Assembly: GCA_902784065.1 (NCBI GenBank)
Contig: CACZTJ010000001.1
Span: 1 to 61,425, forward strand
DNA from: an uncultured Prevotellaceae bacterium
GTDB taxonomy: Bacteria; Bacteroidota; Bacteroidia; Bacteroidales; Bacteroidaceae
Length of the DNA: 61,425 bases
Direction of reading: 5' to 3'
A model generated the notes under the pieces. That model was not told the DNA's origin, did not search any database, and saw only the letters and a program-made list of their open reading frames with translations. Shown piece after piece: positions 35,881 through 43,881 of this stretch. The translations under genes and the position numbers were made by a program. Position 1 is the stretch's first letter, and every line of letters begins with the position of its first letter.

Positions 35881-36573
35881 ATGAAGATCAAAAAAATCCT
35901 GATGATACTGATCGCCCTTGGGGTTGTAGGCGTGGGGGTGGTGATGTGCAACAGTCGGGTGGAGCACACCGACGGCTCACAGCCTGTTGCCGCCATACAG
36001 GGCATCGACACCGTACCGCTGCTGATTACGCAGATACAGAAGTGCTCGAAACTCTACACCGCCGAATACCGTGTGCACAAGATTGTGACCCACGATGATG
36101 TGGTGCGCCTGAAGGGAACGGTGCTGAAACATGACTTCAATATCAAGATGCCGGTAGGCGACCGAAAGGTGGCGATTCCCATCGATGCGAAGCTGAAGGC
36201 GTATATCGATTTCAGTACTTTCTCGGAGGAGAATATCGAGCGGAACGGGAAGAAAATCACCATCGTGCTACCCGACCCGCAGGTGACGATGACGAGTTCT
36301 AAAATCGATCAGAAGAATGTAAAGGAATATGTATCGTTCGCGCGGGCACATTTCAGTGATGCGGAGCTGGCTAGTTTCCAACAGCAGGGGCGCGAGGCGA
36401 TCATCGCGGATATCCCCAAAATGGGGATCATCGAGACGGCCCAGGCGAATGCTGCCAAAGTACTGGTACCGATGTTGGTGGAGCTGGGATACGAGGAGAC
36501 AGATATTACGATTGCGTTCAGAAAGGATCTAAAGTTCGACAAAGTACTGGTTTTAGACAGAGGAACAGATTGA
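35881..36573 (+). CDS. DUF4230 domain protein, membrane-anchored
   Basis: This is a 230-residue protein with an N-terminal membrane or signal segment (ILMILIALGVVGVGVVMC) and a body like DUF4230 (KLYTAEYRVHKIVTHDD, VPIDAKLKAYIDFSTFSEENIE-type motifs, then VLPDPQVTMTSSKID). The family is widespread in Bacteroidetes and of unknown function. The Cys at the end of the hydrophobic segment could be lipidated, although the preceding residues (GVVMC) are a poor lipobox. The last codons lie in the first copy of a small DNA repeat. It is followed after 139 nt by a paralogue. Confidence 0.8.
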   Translation: MKIKKILMILIALGVVGVGVVMCNSRVEHTDGSQPVAAIQGIDTVPLLITQIQKCSKLYTAEYRVHKIVTHDDVVRLKGTVLKHDFNIKMPVGDRKVAIPIDAKLKAYIDFSTFSEENIERNGKKITIVLPDPQVTMTSSKIDQKNVKEYVSFARAHFSDAELASFQQQGREAIIADIPKMGIIETAQANAAKVLVPMLVELGYEETDITIAFRKDLKFDKVLVLDRGTD

Positions 36574-36680
36574 TAAAGACAGAGTACCAAAATAACAAGA
36601 TTTAGATAAAAAGAACATAAGGACATAATTTTAAGACAGAGTACCAGAATAACGATTAATTTAGACATAAGAACATATTA
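36574..36680. repeat. Tandem 57-bp duplication with AAGAACAT repeats
   Basis: GACAGAGTACCA occurs at 36578 and again at 36635, followed each time by (A/G)AATAAC. Between and after them lie TTTAGATAAAAAGAACATAAGG and TTTAGACATAAGAACAT. A related TTTTAGACAGAGGAACA sits in the end of the preceding gene (about 36551). The 139-bp gap holds nothing else except AAAGGATTTT just before the next ATG. Confidence 0.6.
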
Positions 36681-36712
36681 TTATAGGCAGAAATATTGAT
36701 GTAAAGGATTTT

Positions 36713-37294
36713 ATGAGATATTTTAAGATTATAATTGGGGTTGTGATATTGGTCGCGGTGATGGCTGGGATATGGTGGTTACGAGGGGTGACTAAGGATG
36801 ATTATTTCAGCTTTGGGAGCGATGATCGGATTGACGTGACACCGACTCAGATTATGAGCATCAAGGCCATCGGGGAATGGGAATTTCTATCCGTGAATGC
36901 GGAAGAACTGGTGGATACCGTGCGTAAGGGGTTCTTTACCGATGATGAACTGGCTCGTATCTATTATGGTACGCTGCGCCTGGGGATCGACATGGGGAAG
37001 TTGGAGTCGGACTGGATTGAAGCCAGCGGTGACTCCGTGATGCTGCTGTTGCCGAAGGTAGGACTGCTGGATGCCGCCTTTATCGACGAGGCCCGCACGA
37101 AGTCGTTCTTTGAGAGTGGCAAGTGGAGCCCGGCGGATAAAGAAGCGCTGTATCAGAAGGCTTATTCACAGATGAAGGCCCACTGTCTGACCCCAGAGAA
37201 CCTGCAGGCTGCCGAGGCGAATGGCGAAGAACAGATGCGAAATATGATGCGTTCGATAGGCTTTAAAAACATCAAGATCACATGGAAGAACTAG
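36713..37294 (+). CDS. DUF4230 domain protein (paralogue)
   Basis: This is a 193-residue protein with an N-terminal transmembrane segment (IIIGVVILVAVMAGIWWL) and no lipobox. The body (IGEWEFLSVNAEELVDTVRKG; LRLGIDMGKLESDWIE; VMLLLPKVGLLDAAFID) follows the DUF4230 pattern. It is a diverged partner of the preceding gene. AAAGGATTTT precedes the ATG. Its last 13 nt overlap the start of the symporter gene, so the three genes are probably one transcription unit. Confidence 0.8.
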   Translation: MRYFKIIIGVVILVAVMAGIWWLRGVTKDDYFSFGSDDRIDVTPTQIMSIKAIGEWEFLSVNAEELVDTVRKGFFTDDELARIYYGTLRLGIDMGKLESDWIEASGDSVMLLLPKVGLLDAAFIDEARTKSFFESGKWSPADKEALYQKAYSQMKAHCLTPENLQAAEANGEEQMRNMMRSIGFKNIKITWKN

Positions 37295-38631
37295 ATTATA
37301 TCATGTCTGAGTTGAGCGGTCTTATATGGGGTTGGCCGCTGATCATCCTGCTACTGGGTACTCATATCTACCTCACCATCCGTCTGCGCTTTCCGCAGCG
37401 TTATATCTTCAAGGCGATCCGCCTGTCGGTAACGAAGGATCCTGCCGCCACTGGCGATGTGTCACAGTTCGGGTCGTTAGCCACTGCCTTGGCTGCCACG
37501 ATTGGTACGGGAAATATCATCGGTGTGGCAACTGCCATCGCCCTGGGCGGTCCCGGTGCCGTACTCTGGTGCTGGCTCACCGGTGTGTTCGGCATCTCCA
37601 CGAAATATGCAGAAGGTCTGCTGGCCATCAAATATCGTGTTAAAAGTGATGACGGCAAGATGATGGGTGGTCCGATGTATGCCCTGGAACGTGGACTCGG
37701 CTGGAAATGGATGGCGATCATCTTCGCGCTGTTCACAGCGATTGCAGCCTTTGGCATCGGCAGTACGGTACAAGCCAACGCCATCGCCACCACTCTCCAT
37801 GAGGCCTACGGCGTGTCGCCTTATATCAGTGGTGTGGTGGTCTGTCTGCTCGCTGCTGCTGTGATCTTAGGCGGTATCAAGAGCATCGCCCGGGTGTGCA
37901 GCATACTCGTGCCTTTCATGGCGTGTTTCTATGTGCTGGGCTGTTTCTACATCCTCTATGTCAATGCCGCCTATCTCTGGCCGGCCCTCCAGCTCATCTG
38001 TGAGTCTGCTTTCGAGCCAGAGGCTGCCGGTGGCGGTTTTGTGGGTTCCACGCTGATCATGACAGCCCGCTATGGTATTGCTCGCGGCTTGTTCTCCAAC
38101 GAGAGTGGTATGGGATCGGCACCGATTGTGGCAGCTGCTGCCCAGACACGTAACCCCGTGCGCCAGGCCCTTGTCTCTTCCAGTGCCACCTTCTGGGATA
38201 CAGTGGTGATCTGTGCCATCACTGGACTGGTAATCGTCAGTTCCGTCCTCGCCCACCCCGACATCGACTTCTCGAATGGTGCCACCCTCACCAAGGATGC
38301 CTTTGCGAAGATTCCTGTCATTGGTCGCCCCCTGCTCTCCTTCGGACTGCTCACCTTTGCCTTCTCCACCTCTCTCGGCTGGAGCTATTATGGTGAACGT
38401 GCCGTGGAATACCTGAAGGGTAACCGCTGGATGACGAGTTACCGTGTGCTTTACATAGCCTCGATGTTCATAGGCTGTGTGATGAACCTGGCGCTGGTAT
38501 GGAACTTTGCCGACTGCATCAACGGCCTGATGGTGATTCCCAACCTGCTGTCGTTGCTCTTCCTCTGCGGCATCATCATCCAAGAGACCCGCAAGTATCT
38601 CTGGAACAATCGGTTGGATGATGAGGGTTGA
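37282..38631 (+). CDS. Sodium:alanine (AGCS family) symporter
   Basis: This is a 449-residue polytopic inner-membrane transporter. It has the AGCS signature GSLATALAATIGTGNIIGV near residues 54-74, AEGLLAIKYRVKSDDGKMMGGPMYALERGL, and ALVSSSATFWDTVVICAITGLVI, with about ten hydrophobic segments. It couples uptake of alanine or glycine to sodium or protons. The ATG at 37282 overlaps the preceding gene; a second ATG at 37303 lies nine nt after that gene's stop and is possible, but the first gives the usual N-terminal EELDYIMSELSGLIWG. The stop abuts the stop of the convergent kinase gene with no base between. Confidence 0.92.
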   Translation: MEELDYIMSELSGLIWGWPLIILLLGTHIYLTIRLRFPQRYIFKAIRLSVTKDPAATGDVSQFGSLATALAATIGTGNIIGVATAIALGGPGAVLWCWLTGVFGISTKYAEGLLAIKYRVKSDDGKMMGGPMYALERGLGWKWMAIIFALFTAIAAFGIGSTVQANAIATTLHEAYGVSPYISGVVVCLLAAAVILGGIKSIARVCSILVPFMACFYVLGCFYILYVNAAYLWPALQLICESAFEPEAAGGGFVGSTLIMTARYGIARGLFSNESGMGSAPIVAAAAQTRNPVRQALVSSSATFWDTVVICAITGLVIVSSVLAHPDIDFSNGATLTKDAFAKIPVIGRPLLSFGLLTFAFSTSLGWSYYGERAVEYLKGNRWMTSYRVLYIASMFIGCVMNLALVWNFADCINGLMVIPNLLSLLFLCGIIIQETRKYLWNNRLDDEG

Positions 38632-39408
38632 TTATCTGACGGGGAGGATGAACTCGATTCGCGTACCGTTCTTATAGGTCTCGTCCCAATGCAGATAACC
38701 GCCAATCTTCGAGGCTATCTGCTGGGAGATGCTGAGGTCGATCTCCGTATCATCATAGATGTCATCGGGATTGTTATACCACTTGAACATGGCATCCTGA
38801 CGCTCCTCAGGGATACCATCGCCGGTATCCTGCACCACAAAGGTGAGTCGGCGAGTAGCCTCATCGAAAGAACAGCCTACGGTGATCTCTCCCTTCTTGG
38901 TGAATCTGCAGGCCAGCACCACCAGCTTGTTAAGTATCAGCTCCACCAGATGACGGTCGGAGGATACAAACACCCCCTGTCCCGTCTCCTGACGGAACAT
39001 CAGTTTTACCCCCTTCTGAACCTTATGGAGATTGGCGTCGATACAACGCTCACACAGACGATTCGGACTGAATCGCTCATCTTCCAGTTGATGGCCTCCC
39101 TTGCTGCCTGTCGAATAGACCTGTACCTCGTCGAGCAACGTTGCCATCAGACTTGTATGAAAATTGATCTGGTCGGCCAGATGCTTCTTCTCGCCTTTCG
39201 AAAGAAACAGGCCTTGATTTCCCATGGTCTCTGCCAGCTCTATCACCGACATCAACGGGTCGCGGATCTCATAGACCATTGCCCTGATAAAATGCGACTT
39301 CATCTTGTCGGACTTATAGAGCGCCGACACTCGGGCCTGTTGCTGCTTGAGGCGTAAGAGCAGCACCATACAGACGATTACCAACACAACAACTAAAACC
39401 AACATCAT
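38632..39408 (-). CDS. Degenerate histidine kinase lacking the phospho-acceptor His
   Basis: This is a 258-residue protein with one N-terminal transmembrane helix (MLVLVVVLVIVCMVLLL) and no sensor domain, followed by HisKA-like and HATPase domains. The H-box reads VYEIRDPL, with Tyr46 where HisKA proteins have His (the intact kinase nearby reads SHEVRTPL). The codon is TAT, one transition from CAT. The G1 box DTGDGIP is intact, but the G2 region reads TEIDLSISQQIA and lacks the usual GxGLGL glycines. It therefore probably cannot autophosphorylate and may act as a phosphatase, an inhibitor or a heterodimer partner. The ATG at 39408 is preferred to a TTG at 39423. It follows trmO by 17 nt in the same direction. 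Confidence 0.82.
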   Translation of the reverse strand: MMLVLVVVLVIVCMVLLLRLKQQQARVSALYKSDKMKSHFIRAMVYEIRDPLMSVIELAETMGNQGLFLSKGEKKHLADQINFHTSLMATLLDEVQVYSTGSKGGHQLEDERFSPNRLCERCIDANLHKVQKGVKLMFRQETGQGVFVSSDRHLVELILNKLVVLACRFTKKGEITVGCSFDEATRRLTFVVQDTGDGIPEERQDAMFKWYNNPDDIYDDTEIDLSISQQIASKIGGYLHWDETYKNGTRIEFILPVR

Positions 39409-39425
39409 CTCACTACTTATCAAGA

Positions 39426-40103
39426 TTAATTACTCTTCACTTCTATCACTTCCAAAACACGATGCTTCACTTTGAAGCGCACGTCCTTATCCAGAAAAGA
39501 CATCCCGTAGATACGCTCAGGGTCGTCTTGATACTGAGGTCTCGGATCCTGAGCCAGGACGGCTTTCAGAGCTGCCAGTTCTCCCTCACAAAAAAGACTG
39601 GCACAACGATCACTTATCACTACCTCAAGCGGCTCCCACTCCGCTTGATCCACAAACCCGCTTCGGGCCTCAGGATGGGCATCGGCATAGGCCACATACG
39701 GCTTGATGTCGTAAATAGGCGTGCCATCCATCAGATCAGCGCCTGTGACATGGATCACAGGGCCCCACTTCGGGTGCATTTCCACATGGTCGAGTCTCAC
39801 ACAGGAGAGTCCTAACCGATTCGGACGGAACGGTGAACGGGTGGCAAACACCCCCATCCGCTTGTTTCCCCCCAGACGGGGTGGTCGAACGGTGAGTCCA
39901 TGCCCTTCTCCTCGGTTCGCCGAGAACTCCCAGATGAGCCACAGATAATCAAAATCCTCCAGGCCTCGCACTGCCTCCTCCTGCCTGTATGCCGGTTCAA
40001 AAACCACATAACCCGTCAGCTCGCTGACGAGCCCACTCTGTCGCGGAATACCGAATTTCGACTTGAGTGGCGAATGGAAAAAACCTATCGGATTGACCTC
40101 CAT
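39426..40103 (-). CDS. trmO: tRNA (N6-threonylcarbamoyladenosine37-N6)-methyltransferase TrmO
   Basis: This is a 225-residue enzyme of the TsaA/TrmO family, which uses SAM to methylate N6 of t6A37 in threonine tRNAs. Visible motifs are PIGFFHSPLKSKFGIPRQ at the N-terminus, FDYLWLIWEFS, FATRSPFRPNRLGLSCVRLDHVE and GADLMDGTPIYDIKPYVAYAD, all characteristic. The C-terminal extension is about 70 residues, as in the longer bacterial forms. A promoter lies so close to the ATG that the transcript should be almost leaderless. It is divergent from the kinase at 40228. Confidence 0.93.
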   Translation of the reverse strand: MEVNPIGFFHSPLKSKFGIPRQSGLVSELTGYVVFEPAYRQEEAVRGLEDFDYLWLIWEFSANRGEGHGLTVRPPRLGGNKRMGVFATRSPFRPNRLGLSCVRLDHVEMHPKWGPVIHVTGADLMDGTPIYDIKPYVAYADAHPEARSGFVDQAEWEPLEVVISDRCASLFCEGELAALKAVLAQDPRPQYQDDPERIYGMSFLDKDVRFKVKHRVLEVIEVKSN

Positions 40104-40110
40104 CTGGGGG

Positions 40111-40141
40111 CGAAATTACGATTTTATCACTAAAAAACAAA
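40111..40141 (-). promoter_or_regulatory. Promoter of trmO
   Basis: On the minus strand, TTTG (40141-40138), 19 bp, TAATTTCG (40118-40111). One base differs from TAnnTTTG. It ends 7 nt before the trmO ATG. Confidence 0.55.
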
Positions 40142-40157
40142 ATTATTTCCCATTTTT

Positions 40158-40188
40158 TTTGGTTATTAGCATTATTTTCGTATTTTTG
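40158..40188 (+). promoter_or_regulatory. Promoter of the TPR/histidine kinase
   Basis: TTTG (40158-40161), 19 bp, TATTTTTG (40181-40188) is a full match to the Bacteroidetes consensus, 39 nt upstream of the ATG at 40228. It is back to back with the trmO promoter. Confidence 0.75.
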
Positions 40189-40227
40189 CACAAAGAATTA
40201 TCGACTAAAACTGTGAGTATTAAAACA

Positions 40228-41982
40228 ATGATGATAAGAACCTTCCTTTTGGCAATTGCCTTCATACTCTTTGGCAGCAGCACCGGTCTGGCAGCTGTTG
40301 ACTACTCCAACGACAAGGACTATAAAATGCTGTACGATGCCATGCACCACGCTTTCAACGACGGCGACAGTGCGAAGTTCTACCCTGCTTTAGAGGCCCT
40401 TCAGAAATACCTGCTCGACAAGGAAGACCTGCATGGCTATTACACCCAGCGCTGCAATGAGATCGTGTTCCAGATGAACCGGCAGCGCATCTACGAAGCC
40501 TATAAGCTGGCACGGGAGCTCTCTAAGGAACTGCGTGAGAAAAAGGTAGATACGGAGATGTATATGGCGATGAATATGATGGGCCATATCAACCGCTACT
40601 GCGGCAATAAGGAAGAAGCCAAGGAGAACTGGCGCGAGGTGCTTAAATTGATGGAGGAGAACGGCTACTACTCCAGCATGCCCTCGATCTATATGAACAT
40701 TGTGAATGTGGCACTTGACGACAGCGTAGAAGAGGCTGACTCCCTGCTCGAAGTCGCCAAGATCATTGCCGTGAAACACTGCCCTGAACGTGTGTTCGAC
40801 ATTGAGACCCGTCGCACCCTCAGCTATTACTACCGGGGCGATTATGACAAGTTCCTGAAAGGCTATGAGGCCTATAAAAAGGGCGTGGCAGAGGGCAAGT
40901 CGTCGGTTCATGGGCGCTCCATAGAGGTCTATCACGAAGCCCTGCTCGGGCATACCGACGAAGCTGTGAAGATGGCCCGGGAGGAACTGGGCGACGAGGG
41001 TATGGATGCCATCACCATCATCTACGAAAAGGCTGGTCGCTGGGAGGAAGCCTTCCATGCGTTGAAACAACAGACAGAAGCCAGCGACTCCATCGACAAT
41101 GTGGTGCTGACTAACAGTATGATGGGTATCCGCGACGAGATGATGATCTACGAGGCTGAGCGCAAAACGGCCCGCAATCAGTTCTATATGATGTCGGCTG
41201 TCATCATTCTGCTCACCCTCCTGGCTACGGCCCTCTTCTATATCACACAGTCGCGCCGCCGCCATCTGAAAGAGCTTAAGAAGGCCTATGCCCAGGCCCT
41301 CGAGTCGGATAAGTTGAAGACGGCCTTTATCCAGAATATCAGCCACGAGGTGCGCACCCCGCTGAACATCATCAGCGGCTTCTCCCAGGTGATTGCCGAT
41401 CCCGATCTCAATGCCGGTTTCGAGGAGCGCCGCGAGATAGCCATGATGACGCAGAAGAATGCCCGCCTCATCACCACGCTGATCGACGAGATGCTGCTGA
41501 TCTCGCTGAACGACAACTCGGAGGCCACCAAGAAGGATAATACCGTGGAGGTGAACAAACTGATGCTTCACCTCCTGCAGGAGATGAAGCCTAATATCTC
41601 AACCAAGACCGAGCTCCGTTACGAGAGCACGCTGCCTGATGACTTCAACTTCCTCACCAATGAGTTCCAGTTGAGGATCATCGTCAACGCCCTCGTTGAC
41701 AATGCTATCAAGAATACGCCTGAGGGATCGATCATCCTCAAGGCAGACAAGTCCTCTGACGACCTGCTCACCCTGGTTGTCGAAGATACGGGATGCGGCA
41801 TCCCTGCCAAAGAGGCAGAGCATATCTTCGAGCGTTTCGTCAAGCTCGACACCTTCAAGGAGGGTATCGGACTGGGACTGCCCCTCTGCCGGATGCTCAT
41901 CGAGAAACTCGGCGGTTCCATCCGTCTCGATACCAGCTATACCAAGGGCGCCCGATTCGTTGTCACTTTACCTATTTCATAA
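40228..41982 (+). CDS. Sensor histidine kinase with periplasmic helical-repeat domain
   Basis: This is a 584-residue membrane kinase starting at 40228, with a second ATG immediately after; the open frame extends upstream but the promoter lies inside that extension. The signal peptide is IRTFLLAIAFILFGSSTGLAA. A periplasmic, alpha-helical TPR-like sensor covers about 25-315, then a transmembrane helix (YMMSAVIILLTLLATALFYI), then HisKA with SHEVRTPLNIISGF (His373) and a HATPase domain with N-box NALVDNAIKNT, G1 DTGCGIP and G2 GIGLGLPLC, all intact. No response regulator lies in the neighbourhood. The metallo-hydrolase gene follows after one base, so the two are coupled. Confidence 0.92.
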   Translation: MMIRTFLLAIAFILFGSSTGLAAVDYSNDKDYKMLYDAMHHAFNDGDSAKFYPALEALQKYLLDKEDLHGYYTQRCNEIVFQMNRQRIYEAYKLARELSKELREKKVDTEMYMAMNMMGHINRYCGNKEEAKENWREVLKLMEENGYYSSMPSIYMNIVNVALDDSVEEADSLLEVAKIIAVKHCPERVFDIETRRTLSYYYRGDYDKFLKGYEAYKKGVAEGKSSVHGRSIEVYHEALLGHTDEAVKMAREELGDEGMDAITIIYEKAGRWEEAFHALKQQTEASDSIDNVVLTNSMMGIRDEMMIYEAERKTARNQFYMMSAVIILLTLLATALFYITQSRRRHLKELKKAYAQALESDKLKTAFIQNISHEVRTPLNIISGFSQVIADPDLNAGFEERREIAMMTQKNARLITTLIDEMLLISLNDNSEATKKDNTVEVNKLMLHLLQEMKPNISTKTELRYESTLPDDFNFLTNEFQLRIIVNALVDNAIKNTPEGSIILKADKSSDDLLTLVVEDTGCGIPAKEAEHIFERFVKLDTFKEGIGLGLPLCRMLIEKLGGSIRLDTSYTKGARFVVTLPIS

Positions 41983-41983
41983 T

Positions 41984-42718
41984 ATGATACAGAAACTAGT
42001 TATGACCGCTATCGCCTGCCTGATGACATTCGGATGTCAGGCCCAGCAACAGACTGATGAGTTCACCACCAAGAGTGGTAAGAAAGTACGTTTCACCTGC
42101 ATCAAGCATGCCAGTATCCAGATCAACTACAACGGTCTGGAGATTGAGGTTGATCCCGTTGGCAAGGGCATGAAGCCGGAGACGGACTACAGCCAGTTCC
42201 CCAAGGCTGACCTCATCCTGGTCACCCACGAACATCACGACCACTTCGATGCTGACGCCATCGCACAGTTGCGCACGGGTTCCACCAAGATCTTCCTCAA
42301 CCCCGCCGTACAAAAAATGCTCGGCAGCGGTAAGGCACTGAAGAACGGTGATAAGGTGAAGGTTGCCGACGATATCACCCTTGAGGCGGTACCTGCCTAT
42401 AACACCACCCCCGGACGCGAACAGTTCCACCCGAAAGGTCGTGACAACGGCTATATCCTCACCCTCGACGGCTTGCGCATCTATATCGCCGGCGACACCG
42501 AGGACATCCCCGAGATGGCCAACCTGAAGGATATCGACATCGCCTTCCTGCCCTGCAACCAGCCTTATACGATGACGGTTGAGCAGGCTGTGCGTGCTGC
42601 GAAGGTGATCAAGCCGAAGGTGCTCTTCCCCTATCACTACAACGACACACCAGTGAATCAGATCACCCTACAGCTCTACAGAGAGGGCATCAAGGTGCTG
42701 ATCCGTAACTATCAATAA
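41984..42718 (+). CDS. MBL-fold metallo-hydrolase, exported
   Basis: This is a 244-residue protein with a signal peptide ending at MTFGC (possible lipidation at Cys18). The metallo-beta-lactamase fold carries the metal motif THEHHDHFDAD, and further metal ligands are suggested by AGDTEDIPEM and FPYHYND. It resembles the UlaG/PF13483-type branch, hydrolases of undetermined substrate. Unlike most relatives, which are cytoplasmic, it has an export signal. It starts one nt after the histidine kinase stop, which suggests a shared function, perhaps in envelope sensing. A strong bidirectional terminator follows. Confidence 0.87.
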   Translation: MIQKLVMTAIACLMTFGCQAQQQTDEFTTKSGKKVRFTCIKHASIQINYNGLEIEVDPVGKGMKPETDYSQFPKADLILVTHEHHDHFDADAIAQLRTGSTKIFLNPAVQKMLGSGKALKNGDKVKVADDITLEAVPAYNTTPGREQFHPKGRDNGYILTLDGLRIYIAGDTEDIPEMANLKDIDIAFLPCNQPYTMTVEQAVRAAKVIKPKVLFPYHYNDTPVNQITLQLYREGIKVLIRNYQ

Positions 42719-42724
42719 ACAAAA

Positions 42725-42748
42725 AATCCTCCGCCGAAGCGGAGGATT
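42725..42748. terminator. Bidirectional intrinsic terminator between convergent genes
   Basis: AATCCTCCGC-CGAA-GCGGAGGATT forms a perfect 10-bp stem with a tetraloop, with an A-run on its left and a T-rich stretch on its right. It serves the metallo-hydrolase on the plus strand and could serve rpoD on the minus strand. Confidence 0.85.
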
Positions 42749-42758
42749 ATTAATAATA

Positions 42759-42870
42759 TGTCATGTCGAGCGGACACCCTTTGTCATGTCGAGCGGAGTC
42801 GAGACATCTCATGAGATTTCTCCATGCGCTTCGCTTAGTCGAAATGACAGAGGGAAGGATGTCGAAATGA
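42759..42870. repeat. Palindromic interspersed repeat (copy A, composite)
   Basis: TGTCATGTCGAGCGG occurs at 42759 and again from 42783, where it opens a large hairpin. The left arm TGTCATGTCGAG pairs with the right arm TCGAAATGACA ending near 42848, enclosing GAGACATCTCATGAGATTTCTC. A third partial arm (GTCGAAATGACA) adjoins the rpoD stop. This is a family found as short dispersed palindromes in Bacteroidales; related copies lie at 43846 and inside the GH2 gene. Confidence 0.7.
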
Positions 42871-42872
42871 CA

Positions 42873-43745
42873 TTAACCTAAGTATTTCATCAGGATGCGG
42901 GCATAGCCGCTCTCATGAAGCTTGGCAATGCTCTTCTCACGGATCTGGCGCACACGCTCACGGGTGAGTCCCATCTCGGCACCTATCTCCTCGAGTCCAC
43001 GCTCCTGACAACCGATACCGAAGCACTCACGTACAATCTTCAGCTCACGGTCTTTGAGTACGTTACGAAGCACATTCTCAAGGTCGGAAGTGAGCGACTC
43101 GTAATCCACCTGCTTATCGGTACGTGAATCGTCACCTGAACTGAGCATATCCGCCATAGAGTTGTCGTCATCCTCACCAAAAGGTGCGTCGATACTCATA
43201 TGGTGGCTGTCGGCCTTGGCGGTCTGTTCTATCTTGGCCTCATCGATCTGAGTGAGCTCTGCCAGCTCGGTCACTGAAGGACGGCGCTGATGGACCTGCT
43301 CGAAACGGTTGATCTCCTGATTAATCTTACTCAGGGCACCGCTCTGGTTCAGCGGCAGGCGCACGATACGGCTCTGCTCGGCGATGGCCTGCAGGATGCT
43401 CTGACGGATCCACCATACGGCATAGGAGATGAATTTGAAACCGCGCGTCTCATCAAATTTCTCAGCAGCCTTTACCAGTCCGATGTTTCCCTCGTCGATC
43501 AGGTCGGTCAGCGTCAAACCCTGATGCTGATACTGCTTGGCAACAGACACGACAAAGCGGAGGTTGGCAGTCACCAGACGCTCCTTCGCCTTCTCGCCCT
43601 CAGGACCGCCCTTACGGATGGCCTGTGCCAGTTCGATTTCCTCATCTATCGTTACAAGGGGTTGACGACCAATCTCCACGAGATACTTGTCTAGTGCCTC
43701 ACTTGATCGGTTGGTAATGCTTTTTTGAATCTTTAATTGCCTCAT
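42873..43745 (-). CDS. rpoD: Primary sigma factor RpoD/SigA
   Basis: This 290-residue sigma-70 is short for a housekeeping sigma because Bacteroidetes forms lack region 1.1. Region 1.2 is visible as LDKYLVEIGRQPLVTIDEEI. Region 2 has LVTANLRFVVSVAKQYQHQG, LIDEGNIGLVKAAEKFDETRG and KFISYAVWWIRQSILQAI. Region 3 carries RPSVTELAELTQIDEAKIEQ. Region 4 has GLEEIGAEMGLTRERVRQIR. This factor reads the TTTG / TAnnTTTG promoters seen throughout the window. The ATG at 43745 (MRQLKIQKSITNRS) is preferred over the upstream extension because the promoter -7 element lies 28 nt before it. Confidence 0.95.
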   Translation of the reverse strand: MRQLKIQKSITNRSSEALDKYLVEIGRQPLVTIDEEIELAQAIRKGGPEGEKAKERLVTANLRFVVSVAKQYQHQGLTLTDLIDEGNIGLVKAAEKFDETRGFKFISYAVWWIRQSILQAIAEQSRIVRLPLNQSGALSKINQEINRFEQVHQRRPSVTELAELTQIDEAKIEQTAKADSHHMSIDAPFGEDDDNSMADMLSSGDDSRTDKQVDYESLTSDLENVLRNVLKDRELKIVRECFGIGCQERGLEEIGAEMGLTRERVRQIREKSIAKLHESGYARILMKYLG

Positions 43746-43773
43746 AATTGTCTTTTTATGCTGAAAAAGCGTG

Positions 43774-43781
43774 CAAAAGTA
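43774..43781 (-). promoter_or_regulatory. Promoter -7 element of rpoD
   Basis: TACTTTTG on the minus strand matches TAnnTTTG and is followed by GCA at the probable start site. A TTG-containing -33 region is less clear. Confidence 0.6.
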
Positions 43782-43845
43782 CAAAAAAAAGCAATACGTT
43801 GCAACCCCAACGCCCGCTTTTTAATATGTTTTAACTAATTTTAGA

Positions 43846-43876
43846 AGAGATTTCTCGACTGCGCTCGAGGTGACAA
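43846..43876. repeat. Palindromic interspersed repeat (copy B)
   Basis: AGAGATTTCTCGACTGCGCTCGAGGTGACAA (given here as its parts AGAGATTTCTCGA, CTGCG, CTCGAGGTGACAA) contains the stem CTCGA/TCGAG around CTGCG. It ends five bases before the GH31 stop codon, where it would form the 3' hairpin of that transcript, without a T-run. Confidence 0.65.
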
Positions 43877-43881
43877 GGCCA

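Noticed and set aside
35730..36680. CRISPR-like spacing of AAGAACAT repeats
   Set aside because: The copies are irregular in spacing and orientation, partly overlapping a gene end, and no cas genes are near.
40390..41571. A 393-codon minus-strand frame opposite the TPR/histidine kinase
   Set aside because: The plus-strand kinase has clear TM, HisKA and HATPase motifs; the opposite frame is a shadow.
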